Shown here: positions 52,966 through 64,000 of the stretch, one piece after another
How positions within the stretch are numbered: position 1 is the stretch's first letter
Layout of the letters: the number at the start of each line of letters is the position of its first letter
From: Prosopocoilus inquinatus
Taxonomy: Eukaryota > Arthropoda > Insecta > Coleoptera > Lucanidae
DNA length: 64,000 bases
Direction of reading: 5' to 3'
NCBI GenBank assembly: GCA_036172665.1
Contig: CM069880.1
Location: forward strand, 4,342,501 to 4,406,500
Made by a program: the position numbers and the translations under genes
The notes under the pieces: model-generated
Told to the model about the DNA's origin: nothing
Databases searched by the model: none
The model's input: the letters and a program-made list of their open reading frames with translations, nothing else

Positions 52966-55900
52966 TCCTGTGATGTATCTAATCGATCCTTACTTATCTA
53001 ATATGTTATTTGACGTTTCAACGAACTCCAGTAACTCTGATGTGAGATACGAAGTTCTCGCACTCAGCAGAAGCTGGAAATAGTTTTGAACGATACAACA
53101 CGTATTAGCATTGTTCCTGTGATGTATCTAATCGATCCTTACTTATCTATCATGTTATTTGACGTTACGATGGACTCCAGTAACTCTGATGTGAGATACG
53201 AAGTTTTCGGACGCAGCGGAAGCTGGAAATAGTTTTGAACGAAACAACACGTATTAGCGTTATTCCTGTGATGTATCTAGTCGATCCTTACTTATCTATC
53301 ATGTTATTTGACGTTACGATGGACTCCAGTAACTCTGATGTGAGATGCGAAATTTTCGGACGCAGCGGAAGCTGGAAATAGTTTTGAACGAAACAACACG
53401 TATTAGCGTCATTCCTGTGATGTATCTAATCGATCCTTACTTATCTATCAAGTTATTTGACGTTACGATGGACTCCAGTAACTCTGATGTGAGAAACGAA
53501 GTTTTTGGACGCAGCGGAAGCTGGAAATAGTTTTGAACGAAACTACACGTATTAGCGTTATTCCTGTGATGTATCTAATCGATCCTTACTTATCTATCAC
53601 GTTATTTGACGTTACGATGGACTCCAGTAACTCTGATGTGAGAAACCAAGTTTTCGGACGCAGCGGAAGCTGGAAATAGTTTTGAACGAAATAACACGTA
53701 TTAGCGTTGTTCCTGTGATGTATCTAATCGTTGCTTACTTATCTAATATGTTATTTGACGTTTCAACGGACTCCAGTAACTTAGATGTGAGATACGAAGT
53801 TCTCGCACTCAGCAGAAGCTGGAAATAGTTTTGAACGAAACAACACGTATTAGCGTTATTCCTGAGATGTATCTAATCGATCCTTACTTATCTATCATGT
53901 TATTTGACGTTACGATGGACTCCAGTAACTCTGATGTGAGATACGAAGTTCTCGAACTCAGCAGAAGCTGGAAATAGTTTTGAACGAAACAACACGTATT
54001 AGCGTTGTTCCTGTGACGTATCTAATCGATTCTTACTTATCTATCACGTTATTTGACGTTACGATGGACTCCAGTAACTCTGATATGAGAAACGAAGTTT
54101 TCGGACGCAGCGGAATCTGGAAATAGTTTTGAACGAAATAACACGTATTAGTGTTGTTCCTGTGATGTATCTAATCGTTCCTTACTTATCTAATATGTTA
54201 TTTGAAGTTTCAACGGACTCCAGTAACTCAGATGTGAGATACGAAGTTCTCGCACTCAGCAGAAGCTGGAAATAGTTTTGAACGAAACAACACGTATTAG
54301 CGTTATTCCTGTGATGTATCTAATCGATCCTTACTTATCTAATATGTTGTTTGACGTTTCAACGGACTCCAGTATCTCTGATGTGAGATACGAAGTTCTC
54401 GCACTCAGCAGAAGCTGGAAATAGTTTTGAACGAAACAACACGTATTAGCATTGTTCCTGTGATGTATCTAATCGATCCTTACTTATCTATCATGTTATT
54501 TGACGTTACTATGGACTCCAGTAACTCTGATGTGAGATACGAAGTTTTCGGACGCAGCGGAAGCTGGAAATAGTTTTGAACGAAACAACACGTATTAGCA
54601 TTGTTCCTGTGATGTATCTAATCGATCCTTACTTATCTATCATGTTATTTGACCTTACGATGGACTCCAGTTACTCTGATGTGAGATACGAAGTTTTCGG
54701 ACGCAGCGAAAGCTGGAAATAGTTTTGAACGAAACAACACGTATTAGCGTTGTTCCTGTGATGTATCTAATCGATCCTTACTTATCTAATATGTTATTTG
54801 ACGTTTCAACGGACTCCAGTAACTCTGATGTGAGATACGAAGTTCTCGCACTCAGCAGAAGCTGGAAATAGTTTTGAACGAAACAACACGTATTAGCATT
54901 GTTCCTGTGATGTATCTAATCGATCCTTACTAATCTATCATGTTATTTGACGTTACGATGGACTCCAGTAACTCTGATGTGAGATACGAAGTTTTCGGAC
55001 GCAGCGGAAGCTGGAAATAGTTTTGAACGAAATAACACATATTAGCGTTGTTCCTGTGATGTATCTAATCGATCCTTACTTATCTAATATGTTACTTGAC
55101 GTTTCAACGGACTCCAGTAACTCTGATCTGAGATACGAAGTTCTCGCACTCAGCAGAAGCTGGAAATAATTTTGAACGAAAAAAAACGTATTAGCATTGT
55201 TCCTGTGATGTATCTAATCGATCCTTACTTATCTATCATGTTATTTGACGTTAGGATGGACTCCAGTATCTCTGATGTGAGATACGAAGTTTTCGGACGC
55301 AGCGGAAGCTGGAAATAGTTTTGAACGAAACAACATGTATTACAGTTATTCCTGTGATGTATCTAATCGATCCTTACTTATCTGTCATGTTATTTGACGT
55401 TACTATGGACTCCAGTATCTCTGATTTGAGATACGAAGTTTTCGGACCCAGCGGAAGCTGGAAATAGTTTTGAACGAAATAATACGTATTAGCGTTGTTC
55501 CTGTGATGTATCTAATCGATCCTTACTTATCTAATATGTTAATTGACGTTCCAACGGACTCCAGTGTCTCTGATGTGAGATACGAAGTTCTCGCACTCAG
55601 CAGAAGCTGGAAATAGTTTTGAACGAAACAACACGTATTAGCGTTGTTCCTGTGATGTATCTAATCGATCCTTACTTATCTAATATGTTATTTGAAGTTT
55701 CAACGGACTCCAGTAACTCTGATGTGAGATACGAAGTTCTCGCACTCATCAGAAGCTGGAAATAGTTTTGAACGAAACAACACGTATTAGCATTGTTCCT
55801 GTGATGTATCTAATCGATCCTTACTTATCTAATATGTTATTTGACGTTTCAACGGACTCCAGTAACTCTGATGTGAGATACGAAGCTCTCGCACTCAGCA

Positions 55901-56894
55901 GAAGCTGGAAATAGTTTTGAACGAAACAACACGTATTAGCGTTGTTCCTGTGATGTATCTAATCGATCCTTACTTATCTGATATGTTATTTGACGTTTCA
56001 ACGGACTCCAGTAACTCTGATGTGAGATACGAAGTTCTCGCACTCAGCAGAAGCTGGAAATAGTTTTGAACGAAACAACACGTATTAGTGTTATTCCTGT
56101 GATGTATCTAATTGATCCTTACTTATCTATTACGTTATTTGACGTTACGATGGACTCCAGTAACTCTGATGTGATATAAGAAGTTTTCGGACGCAGCAGA
56201 AGCTGGAAATAGTTTTGAACGAAACAACACGTATTCGCGTTGTTCCTGTGATGTATCTAATCGATCCTTACTTATCTAATATGTTATTTGACGTTTCAAC
56301 GGACTCCAGTAACTCTGATGTGAGATACGAAGTTCTCGCACTCAGCAGAAGCTGGAAATAGTTTTGAACGAAACAACACGTATTAGCGTTGTTCCTGTGA
56401 TGTATCTAATCGATCCTTACTTATCTAATATGTTATTTGACGTTTCAACGGACTCCAGTAACTCTGATGTGAGATACGAAATTCTCGCACTCAGCAGAAG
56501 CTGGAAATAGTTTTGAACGAAACAACACGTATTAGCGTTGTTCCTGTGATGTATCTAATCGATCCTTACTTATCTAATATTTTATTTGACGTTTCAACGG
56601 ACTCCAGTAACTCTGATGTGAGATAAGAAGTTCTCGCACTCAGCAGAAGCTGGAAATAGTTTTGAACGAAACAACACGTATTAGAGTTTGTTCCTGAGAT
56701 GTATCTAATCGATCCTTACTTATCTAATATGTTATTTGACGTTTCAACGGACTCCAATAACTCTGATGTGAGATAAGAAGTTCTCGCACTCAGCAGAAGC
56801 TGGAAATAGTTTTGAACGAAACAACACGTATTAGCATTGTTCCTGTGATGTATCTAATCGATCCTTACTTATCTAATATGTTATTTGACGTTTC
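52966..56894 (+). repeat. Heterogeneous monomers with a partial 15-monomer echo
   Basis: TATCAAGTTATTTG with GTTTTTGGACGC occurs at 51,211 and 53,446, spaced 2,235 bp (15 monomers), and CGTTGCTTAC with AACTTAGATG recurs similarly. Beyond 54 kb private substitutions are frequent and no unit repeats cleanly. Beta monomers predominate from about 55,600 to 56,900. Confidence 0.7.
56681..56690 (+). other. One-base insertion in a monomer
   Basis: This monomer reads TTAGAGTTTGTTCC, one base longer than the usual TTAGCGTTGTTCC, giving 150 bp. Together with the two one-base deletions it accounts exactly for the net phase shift of minus one over the window. Confidence 0.85.
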
Positions 56895-57995
56895 AACGGA
56901 CACCAGTAAGTCTGATGTGAGATACGAATTTCTCGCACTCAGCAGAAGCTGGAAATAGTTTTGAACGAAACAACACGTATTAGCGTTATTCCTGTGATGT
57001 ATCTAATCTATCCTTACTTATGTATTACGTTATATGACGAAACGATGGACTCCAGTAACTCTGATGTGATATACGAAATTTTCCGACGCAGCGGATGCTG
57101 GAAATAGTTTTGAATTAAATAACACGTATTAACGTTGTTCCTGTGATGTATCTAATCGATCCTTACTTATCTAATATGTTGTTTGACGTTTCAACGGACT
57201 CCAGTAACTCTGATGTGAGATACGAAGTTCTCGCACTCAGCAGAAGCTGGAAATACTTTTGAAGGAAACAACACGTATTAGCATTGTTCCTGTGATGTAT
57301 CTAATCGATCCTTACTTATCTATCATGTTATTTGACGTTACGATGGACTCCAGTATCTCTGATGTGAGATACGAAGTTTTCGGATGCAGCGGAAACCAGA
57401 AATAGTTTTGAACGAAATAACACGTATTAGCGTTGTTCCTGTGATTTATCTAATCGATCCTTACTTATCTAATATGTTATTTGACGTTCCAACGGACTCC
57501 AGTAACTCTGATGTGAGATACGAAGTTCTCGCACTCAGCAGATGCTGGAAATAGTTTTGAACGAAACAACACGTATTAGCATTGTTCCTGTGATGTATCT
57601 AATCGATCCTTACTTATCTATCATGTTATTTGACGTTACGATGGACTCCAGTAACTCTGATGTGAGATACGAAGTTTTCGGACGCAGCGTAAGCTGGAAA
57701 TAGTTTTGAACGAAACAATACGCATTAGCGTTGTTCCTGTGATGTATCTAATCGATCCTTACTAATCTATCATGTTATTTGACGTTACGATGGACTCCAG
57801 TATCTCTGATGTGAGATACGAAGTTCTCACACTCAGCAGAAGATGGAAATGGTTTTGAACGAAATAACACGTATTAGCGTTGTTCCTGTGTTGTATCTAA
57901 TCGATCCTTACTTATCTAATATGTTATTTGACGTTTCAACGGACTCCAGTAACTCTGATGTGAGATACGAATTTCTCGCACTCATCAGAAGCTGG
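56895..57995 (+). repeat. Segment repeated 2,831 bp (19 monomers) downstream, copy 1
   Basis: Shared tags with 59,726-60,826 are GTAAGTCTGATG, TTCCGACGCAGCGGATGC with GAATTAAATAAC, GGAAACCAG, GCAGATGCTGG, ACGCATTAGCG and GAAGATGGAAATGG. TTCCGACGC lies at 57,081 and 59,912. Copies differ by several substitutions, so this is older than the left-hand duplications. Confidence 0.85.
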
Positions 57996-59725
57996 AAAGA
58001 GTTTTGAACGAAACAACACGTATTAGCATTGTTCCTGTGATGTATCTAATCGATCCTTACTTATCTAATATGTTATTTGACGTTTCAACGGACTCCAGTA
58101 ACTCTGATGTGAGATACGAAGTTCTCGCACTCAGCAGAAGCTGGAAATAGTTTTGAACGAAACAACACGTATTAGCGTTATTCCTGTGATGTATCTAATC
58201 CATCCTTACTTATCTGTTACGTTATTTGACGTTACGATGGACTCCAGTAACTCTGATATGAGATACGAAGTTTTCGGACGCAGCGGAAGCTGGAAATAGT
58301 TTTGAACGAAACAACACGTATTAGCGTTATTCCTGTGATGTATCTAATCGATCCTTACTTATCTAATATGTTATATGACGTTTCAACGGTCTCCAGTAAC
58401 TCTGATGTGAGATACGAAGTTCTCGCACTCAGCAGAAGCTGGAAATAGTTTTGAACGAAACAACACGTATCAGCATTGTTCCTGTGATGTATCTAATCGA
58501 TCCTTACTTATCTATCATGTTATTTGACGTTACGATGGACTCCAGTAACTCTGATGTGAGATACGAAGTTTTCGGACGCAGCGGAAGCTGGAAATAGTTT
58601 TGAACGAAACAACACGTATTAGTGTTATTCATGTGATGTATCTAATTGATCCTTACTTATCTATTACGTTATTTGACGTTACGATGGACTCCAGTAACTC
58701 TGATGTGATATACGAAGTTTTCGGACGCAGCAGAAGCTGGAAACAGTTTTGAAGGAAATAACACGTATTAACGTTGTTCCTGTGATGTATCTAATCGATC
58801 CTTACTTATCTAATATGTTGTTTGACGTTTCAACGGACTCCAGTAACTCTGATGTGAGATACGAAATTCTCGCACTCTGCAGAAGCTGGAAATAGTTTTG
58901 AACGAAACAACACGTATTAGCATTGTTCCTGTGATGTATCTAATCGATCCTTACTTATCTATCATGTTATTTGACGTTATGATGGACTCCAGTAACTCTG
59001 ATGTGAGATACGAAGTTTTCGGACGCATCGGAAGCTGGAAATAGTTCTGAACGAAATAACACGTATTAGCGTTGTTCCTGTGATGTATCTAATCGATCCC
59101 TACTTATCTAATATGTTAATTGACGTTCCAACGGACTCCAGTAACTCTGATGTGAGATACGAAGTTCTCGCACTCAACAGAAGCTGGAAATAGTTTTGAA
59201 CGAAACAACACGTATTAGCGTTATTCCTGTGATGTATCTAATCGATTCTTACTTATCTATTACGTTATTTGACGATACGATGGACTCCAGTATCTCTGAT
59301 GTGATATACGAAATTTTCGGACGCAGCGGATGCTGGAAATAGTTTTGAAGGAAATAACACGTATTAACGTCGTTCCTGTGATGTATCTAATCGATCCTTA
59401 CTTATCTAATATGTTGTTTGACGTTTCAACGGACTCCAGTAACTCTGATGTGAGATACGAAGTTCTCGCACTCAGCAGAAGCTGGAAATAGTTTTGAACG
59501 AAACAACACGTATCAGCATTGTTCCTGTGCTGTATCTAATCGATCCTTACTTATCTATCATGTTATTTGACGTTACGATGGACTCCAGTAACTCTGATGT
59601 GAGATAAGAAGTTTTCGGACGCAGAGGAAGCTGGAAATGGTTTTGAACGAAACAATACGTATTAGCGTTGTTCCTGTGATGTATCTAATCGATCCTTACT
59701 TATCTAATATGTTAATTGACGTTCC

Positions 59726-60826
59726 AACGGACTACAGTAAGTCTGATGTGAGATACGAATTTCTCGCACTCAGCAGAAGCTGGAAATAGTTTTGAACGAA
59801 ACAACACGTATTAGCGTTATTCCTGTGATGTATCTAATCTATCCTTACTTATCTATTACGTTATTTGACGATACGATGGACTCCAGTAACTCTGATGTGA
59901 TATACGAAATTTTCCGACGCAGCGGATGCTGGAAATAGTTTTGAATTAAATAACACGTATTAACGTTGTTCCTGTGATGTATCTAATCGATCCTTACTTA
60001 TCTAATATGTTGTTTGACGTTTCAACGGACTCCAGTAACTCTGATGTGAGATACGAAGTTCTCGCACTCAGCAGAAGCTGGAAATACTTTTGAACGAAAC
60101 AACACGTATTAGCATTGTTCCTGTGATGTATCTAATCGATCCTTACTTATCTATCATGTTATTTGACGTTACGATGGACTCCAGTATCTCTGATGTGAGA
60201 TACGAAGTTTTCGGACGCAGCGGAAACCAGAAATAGTTTTGAACGAAATAACACGTATTAGCGTTGTTCCTGTGATGTATCTAATCGATCCTTACTTATC
60301 TAATATGTTATTTGACGTTCCAACGGACTCCAGTAACTCTGATGTGAGATACGAAGTTCTCGCACTCAGCAGATGCTGGAAATAGTTTTGAACGAAACAA
60401 CACGTATTAGCATTGTTCCTGTGTTGTATCTAATCGATCCTTACTTATCTATCATGTTATTTGACGTTACGATGGACTCCAGTAACTCTGATGTGAGATA
60501 CGAAGTTTTCGGACGCAGCGTAAGCTGGAAATAGTTTTGAACGAAACAATACGCATTAGCGTTGTTCCTGTGATGTATCTAATCGATCCTTACTAACCTA
60601 TCATGTTATTTGACGTTACGATGGACTCCAGTATCTCTGATGTGAGATACGAAGTTCTCACACTCAGCAGAAGATGGAAATGGTTTTGAACGAAATAACA
60701 CGTATTAGCGTTGTTCCTGTGTTGTATCTAATCGATCCTTACTTATCTAATATGTTATTTGACGTTTCAACGGACTCCAGTAACTCTGATGTGAGATACG
60801 AATTTCTCGCACTCATCAGAAGCTGG
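59726..60826 (+). repeat. Segment repeated 2,831 bp (19 monomers) downstream, copy 2
   Basis: This is the partner of 56,895-57,995. It differs at, for example, CTGTGTTGTATC near 60,418, ACTAACCTATC near 60,592 and CGGACGCAGCGG near 60,211, where copy 1 has CGGATGCAGCGG. The intervening sequence (57,996-59,725) is ordinary alpha/beta monomers with a related monomer near 59,310 (GCGGATGCTGG). Confidence 0.85.
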
Positions 60827-61735
60827 AAATAATTTTGAACGAATCAACACGTATTAGCGTTGTTCCTGTGATGTATCTAATCGATCCTTACTTATCTAAC
60901 ATGCTGTTTGACGTTTCAACGGTCTCCAGTAACTCTGATGTGAGATACGAAGTTCTCGCACTCAGCAGAAGCTGGAAATAGTTTTGAACGAAACAACACG
61001 TATTAGCATTGTTCCTGTGATGTATCTAATCGATCCTTACTTATCTATCATGTTATTTGACGTTACGATTGACTCCAGTAACTCTGATGTGAGATACGAA
61101 GTTATCGCACTCAGCAGAAGATGGAAATGGTTTTGAACGAAATAACACGTATTAGCGTTGTTCCTGTGTTGTATCTAATCGATCCTTACTTATCTAATAT
61201 GTTATTTGACGTTTCAACGGACTCCAGTAACTCTGATGTGAGATACGAAGTTCTCGCACTCAGCAGAAGCTGGAAATAGTTTTGAACGAAACAACACGTA
61301 TTAGCATTGTTCCTGTGCTGTATCTAATCGATCCTTACTTATCTAATATGTTATTTGACGTTTCAACGGACTCCAGTAACTCTGATGTGAGATACGAAGT
61401 TCTCGCACTCAGCAGAAGCTGGAAATAGTTTTGAACGAAACAACACGTATTAGCATTGTTCCTGTGCTGTATCTAATCGATCCTTACTTATCTATCATGT
61501 TATTTGACGTTACGATGGACTCCAGTAACTCTGATGTGAGATACGAAGTTATCGCACTCAGCAGAAGATGGAAATGGTTTTGAACGAAATAACACGTATT
61601 AGCGTTGTTCCTGTGTTGTATCTAATCGATCCTTACTTATCTAATATGTTATTTGACGTTTCAACGGACTCCAGTAACTCTGATGTGAGATACGAATTTC
61701 TCGCACTCATCAGAAGCTGGAAATAATTTTGAATG
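60600..61735 (+). repeat. 447-bp (3-monomer) higher-order repeat, about 2.5 copies
   Basis: AAGATGGAAATGG occurs at 60,671, 61,118 and 61,565, exactly 447 bp apart, each followed by CTGTGTTGTATC. GAATTTCTCGCACTCATC with AATAATTTTG follows the first and third. Three monomers are also the smallest number restoring the reading frame (447 = 3 x 149), but stops in each frame remove any coding meaning. Confidence 0.8.
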
Positions 61736-61749
61736 AAACAACACGTATT

Positions 61750-63535
61750 AGCGTTGTTCCTGTGATGTATCTAATCGATCCTTACTTATCTAATATGTTA
61801 TTTGACGTTTCAACGAACTCCAGTAACTCTGATGTGAGATACGAAGTTCTCGCACTCTGCAGAAGCTGGAAATAGTTTTGAACGAAACAACACGTATTAG
61901 CATTGTTCCTGTGATGTATCTAATCGATCCTTACTTATCTATCATGTTATTTGACGTTACGATGGACTCCAGTAACTCTGATATGAGATACGAAGTTTTC
62001 GGACGCAGCGGAAGCTGGAAATAGTTTTGAACGAAATAACACGTATTAGCGTTGTTCCTGTGATGTATCTAATCGATCCTTACTTATCTAATATGTTAAT
62101 TGACGTTCCAACGGACTCCAATAACTCTGATGTGAGATACGAAGTTCTCGCACTCAGCAGAAGCTGGAAATAGTTTTGAACGAAACAACACGTATTAGCA
62201 TTGTTCCTGTGATGTATCTAATCGATCCTTACATATCTAATATGTTATTTGACGTTTCAACGGACTCCAGTGACTCTGATGTGAGATACGAAGTTCTCGC
62301 ACTCAGCAGAAGCTGGAAATAGTTTTGAATGAAACAACACGTATTAGCGTTGTTCCTGTGATGTATCTAATCGATCCTTACTTATCTAATATGTTATTTG
62401 ACGTTTCAACGGACTCCAGTAACTCTGATGTGAGATACGAAGTTCTCGCACTCAGCAGAAGCTGGAAATAGTTTTGAACGAAACAACACGTATTAGCATT
62501 GTTCCTGTGATGTATCTAATCGATCCTTACTTATCTATCATGTTACTTGACGTTCCAACGGACTCCAGTAACTCTGATGTGAGATACGAAGTTCTCGCAC
62601 TCAGCAGAAGCTGGAAATAGTTTTGAATGAAACAACACGTATTAGCGTTGTTCCTGTGATGTATCTAATCGATCCTTACTTATCTAACATGCTGTTTGAC
62701 GTTTCAACGGACTCCAGTAACTCTGATGTGAGATACGAAGTTCTCGCACTCAGCAGAAGCTGGAAATAGTTTTGAACGAAACAACACGTATTAGCATTGT
62801 TCCTGTGATGTATCTAATCGATCCTTACTTATCTATCATGTTATTTGACGTTACGATGGACTCCAGTAACTCTGATGTGAGATACGAAGTTTTCGGACGC
62901 AGCGGAAGCTGGAAATAGTTTTGAACGAAATAACACGTATTAGCGTTGTTCCGGTGATGTATCTAATCGATCCTTACTTATCTAATATGTTAATTGACGT
63001 TCCAACGGACTCCAATAACTCTGATGTGAGATACGAAGTTCTCGCACTCAGCAGAAGCTGGAAATAGTTTTTAATGAAACAACACGTATTAGCATTGTTC
63101 CTGTGATGTATCTAATCGATCCTTACATATCTAATATGTTATTTGACGTTTCAACGGACTCCAGTGACTCTGATGTGAGATACGAAGTTCTCGCACTCAG
63201 CAGAAGCTGGAAATAGTTTTGAATGAAACAACACGTATTAGCGTTGTTCCTGTGATGTATCTAATCGATCCTTACTTATCTAATATGTTATTTGACGTTT
63301 CAACGGACTCCAGTAACTCTGATGTGAGATACGAAGTTATCGCACTCAGCAGAAGCTGTAAATGGTTTTGAACGAAACAACACGTATTAGCATTGTTCCT
63401 GTGATGTATCTAATCGATCCTTACTTATCTATCATGTTATTTGACGTTACGATGGACTCCAGTAACTCTGATGTGAGATACGAAGTTTTCGGACGCAGCT
63501 GAAGCTGGAAATAGTTTTGAACGAAACAGCACGTA
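61750..63535 (+). repeat. 894-bp (6-monomer) higher-order repeat, two copies
   Basis: CCAATAACTCTG after a beta-type GACGTTCCAACGG occurs at 62,119 and 63,013, 894 bp apart. CCTTACATATC, AGTGACTCTG and GAATGAAAC follow in both. Limits are approximate because the flanks are ordinary monomers. Confidence 0.75.
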
Positions 63536-64000
63536 TTAGCGTTATTCCTGTGATGTATCTAATCGATCCTTACTTATCTATTACGTTATTTGACGTTACG
63601 ATGGACTCCAGTAACTCTGATGTGATATACGAAATTTTCGGACGCACCGGAAGCTGGAAATAGTTTTGAAGGAAATAACACGTATTAACGTTGTTCCTGT
63701 GATGTATCTAATCGATCCTTACTTATCTAATATGTTAATTGACGTTCCAACGGACTCCAGTATCTCTGATGTGAGATACGAAGTTTTCGGACGCAGCGTA
63801 AGCTGGAAACAGTTTTGAACGAAACAATACGTATTAGCGTTGTTCCTGTGATGTATCTAATCGATCCTTACTTATCTATCATGTTATTTGACGTTACGAT
63901 GGACTCCAGTAACTCTGATGTGAGATACGAAGTTTTCGGAAGCAGCGTAAGCTGGAAACAGTTTTGAACGAAACAACACGTATTAGCATTGTTCCTGTGA
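63536..64000 (+). repeat. Array continues past the right edge
   Basis: The last three monomers are alpha-like with GCACCGG, GCAGCGTAAGC and GGAAACAG variants, and the window ends within a monomer (CCTGTGA). There is no sign of an array boundary. Confidence 0.9.

Larger units (their letters stand above)
1..64000 (+). repeat. 149-bp satellite DNA tandem array, about 429.5 monomers, filling the window
   Basis: The landmark TGAGATACGA recurs at 1, 150, 299 and 448 and onward every 149 bases to 63,921. Every line of the window is recognisable as the same monomer, always in the same direction. Three stretches are almost invariant: monomer positions 28-53 (around GCTGGAAATAGTTTTGAACG), 69-107 (around CCTGTGATGTATCTAATCGA) and 130-149 plus 1-14 (around GACTCCAGTAACTCTGATG). 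Variation is concentrated between them. No foreign insertion, unique spacer or inverted copy was found, so every interval without a gene holds only this satellite. Large tandem arrays of monomers near nucleosome length are typical of eukaryotic centromeric or pericentromeric heterochromatin; that location is inferred, not seen. I do not recognise the family. Confidence 0.98.

Noticed and set aside
53345..53530. 61-codon open frame with a true ATG
   Set aside because: The ATG comes from one A-to-G change (GATACGA to GATGCGA). The frame runs through satellite sequence to the same TAG and has no feature of a real protein.
1..64000. CRISPR array
   Set aside because: The period is regular, but there are no unique spacers; the full 149 bp is repeated and no cas gene is present.
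1..64000. Tandem-repeat protein gene (for example a silk or surface protein)
   Set aside because: The unit is not a multiple of three and all frames hit stops within about one monomer on the forward strand; no long frame was found on either strand.
1..64000. rDNA spacer, histone cluster or other gene array
   Set aside because: No rRNA, 5S or histone sequence is recognisable between or within monomers.

Overview
The whole 64,000-base window is one uninterrupted tandem satellite DNA array. The monomer is 149 bp, giving about 429.5 head-to-tail copies, all in the same orientation. I found no protein-coding gene, tRNA, rRNA, transposon, inverted copy or unique sequence anywhere. The phase at base 1 and at base 63,921 agrees with a strict 149-bp period apart from a net shift of one base, explained by three visible one-base indels (near 663, 13,029 and 56,686). 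This is eukaryotic heterochromatin-type DNA, plausibly centromeric or pericentromeric. I do not recognise the satellite family and cannot name the species. The first monomer is about 39% G+C and shows no CpG depletion (7 CpG seen, about 5.6 expected), which fits an animal with little cytosine methylation (many insects and other invertebrates) better than a vertebrate or plant. That lineage call is an inference.

At the smallest scale there are two monomer classes, here called alpha and beta, which differ at 11 diagnostic positions and often alternate, so the basic higher-order unit is a 298-bp dimer. Runs of consecutive beta monomers and chimeric monomers interrupt it. Four of the 11 differences fall within 13 bp. 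In alpha this stretch reads TTCGGACGCAGCGG, which resembles the CENP-B box (7 of 9 core bases); in beta it is degraded (5 of 9).

At the larger scale the array falls into domains. From 1 to about 39.2 kb it is built of very long, almost identical segmental duplications: a 5.4-kb block repeated at an offset of 12,366 bp (83 monomers), a re-arranged copy between them, two tandem 6,705-bp units (45 monomers), two tandem 4,321-bp units (29 monomers) and a further copy to 39.2 kb. A segment of about 930 bp at 6.0-6.9 kb belongs to a family otherwise seen near 44 kb. From 39.6 to 43 kb there are short 4- and 5-monomer repeats. From 43.0 to 48.3 kb there are about three copies of a 1,788-bp (12-monomer) unit, and from 49.8 to 53.0 kb about 1.8 copies of a different 12-monomer unit. 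The last 11 kb is more heterogeneous, with 19-, 3- and 6-monomer repeats. The pattern fits repeated unequal exchange and amplification, with the left 39 kb most recently homogenised.

The few open reading frames of about 60 codons are chance products of the repeat: 149 is not a multiple of three, so every monomer is read in a different frame from the last and stops soon follow. Nothing here encodes a pathway or defence system. The interest lies in the array architecture.
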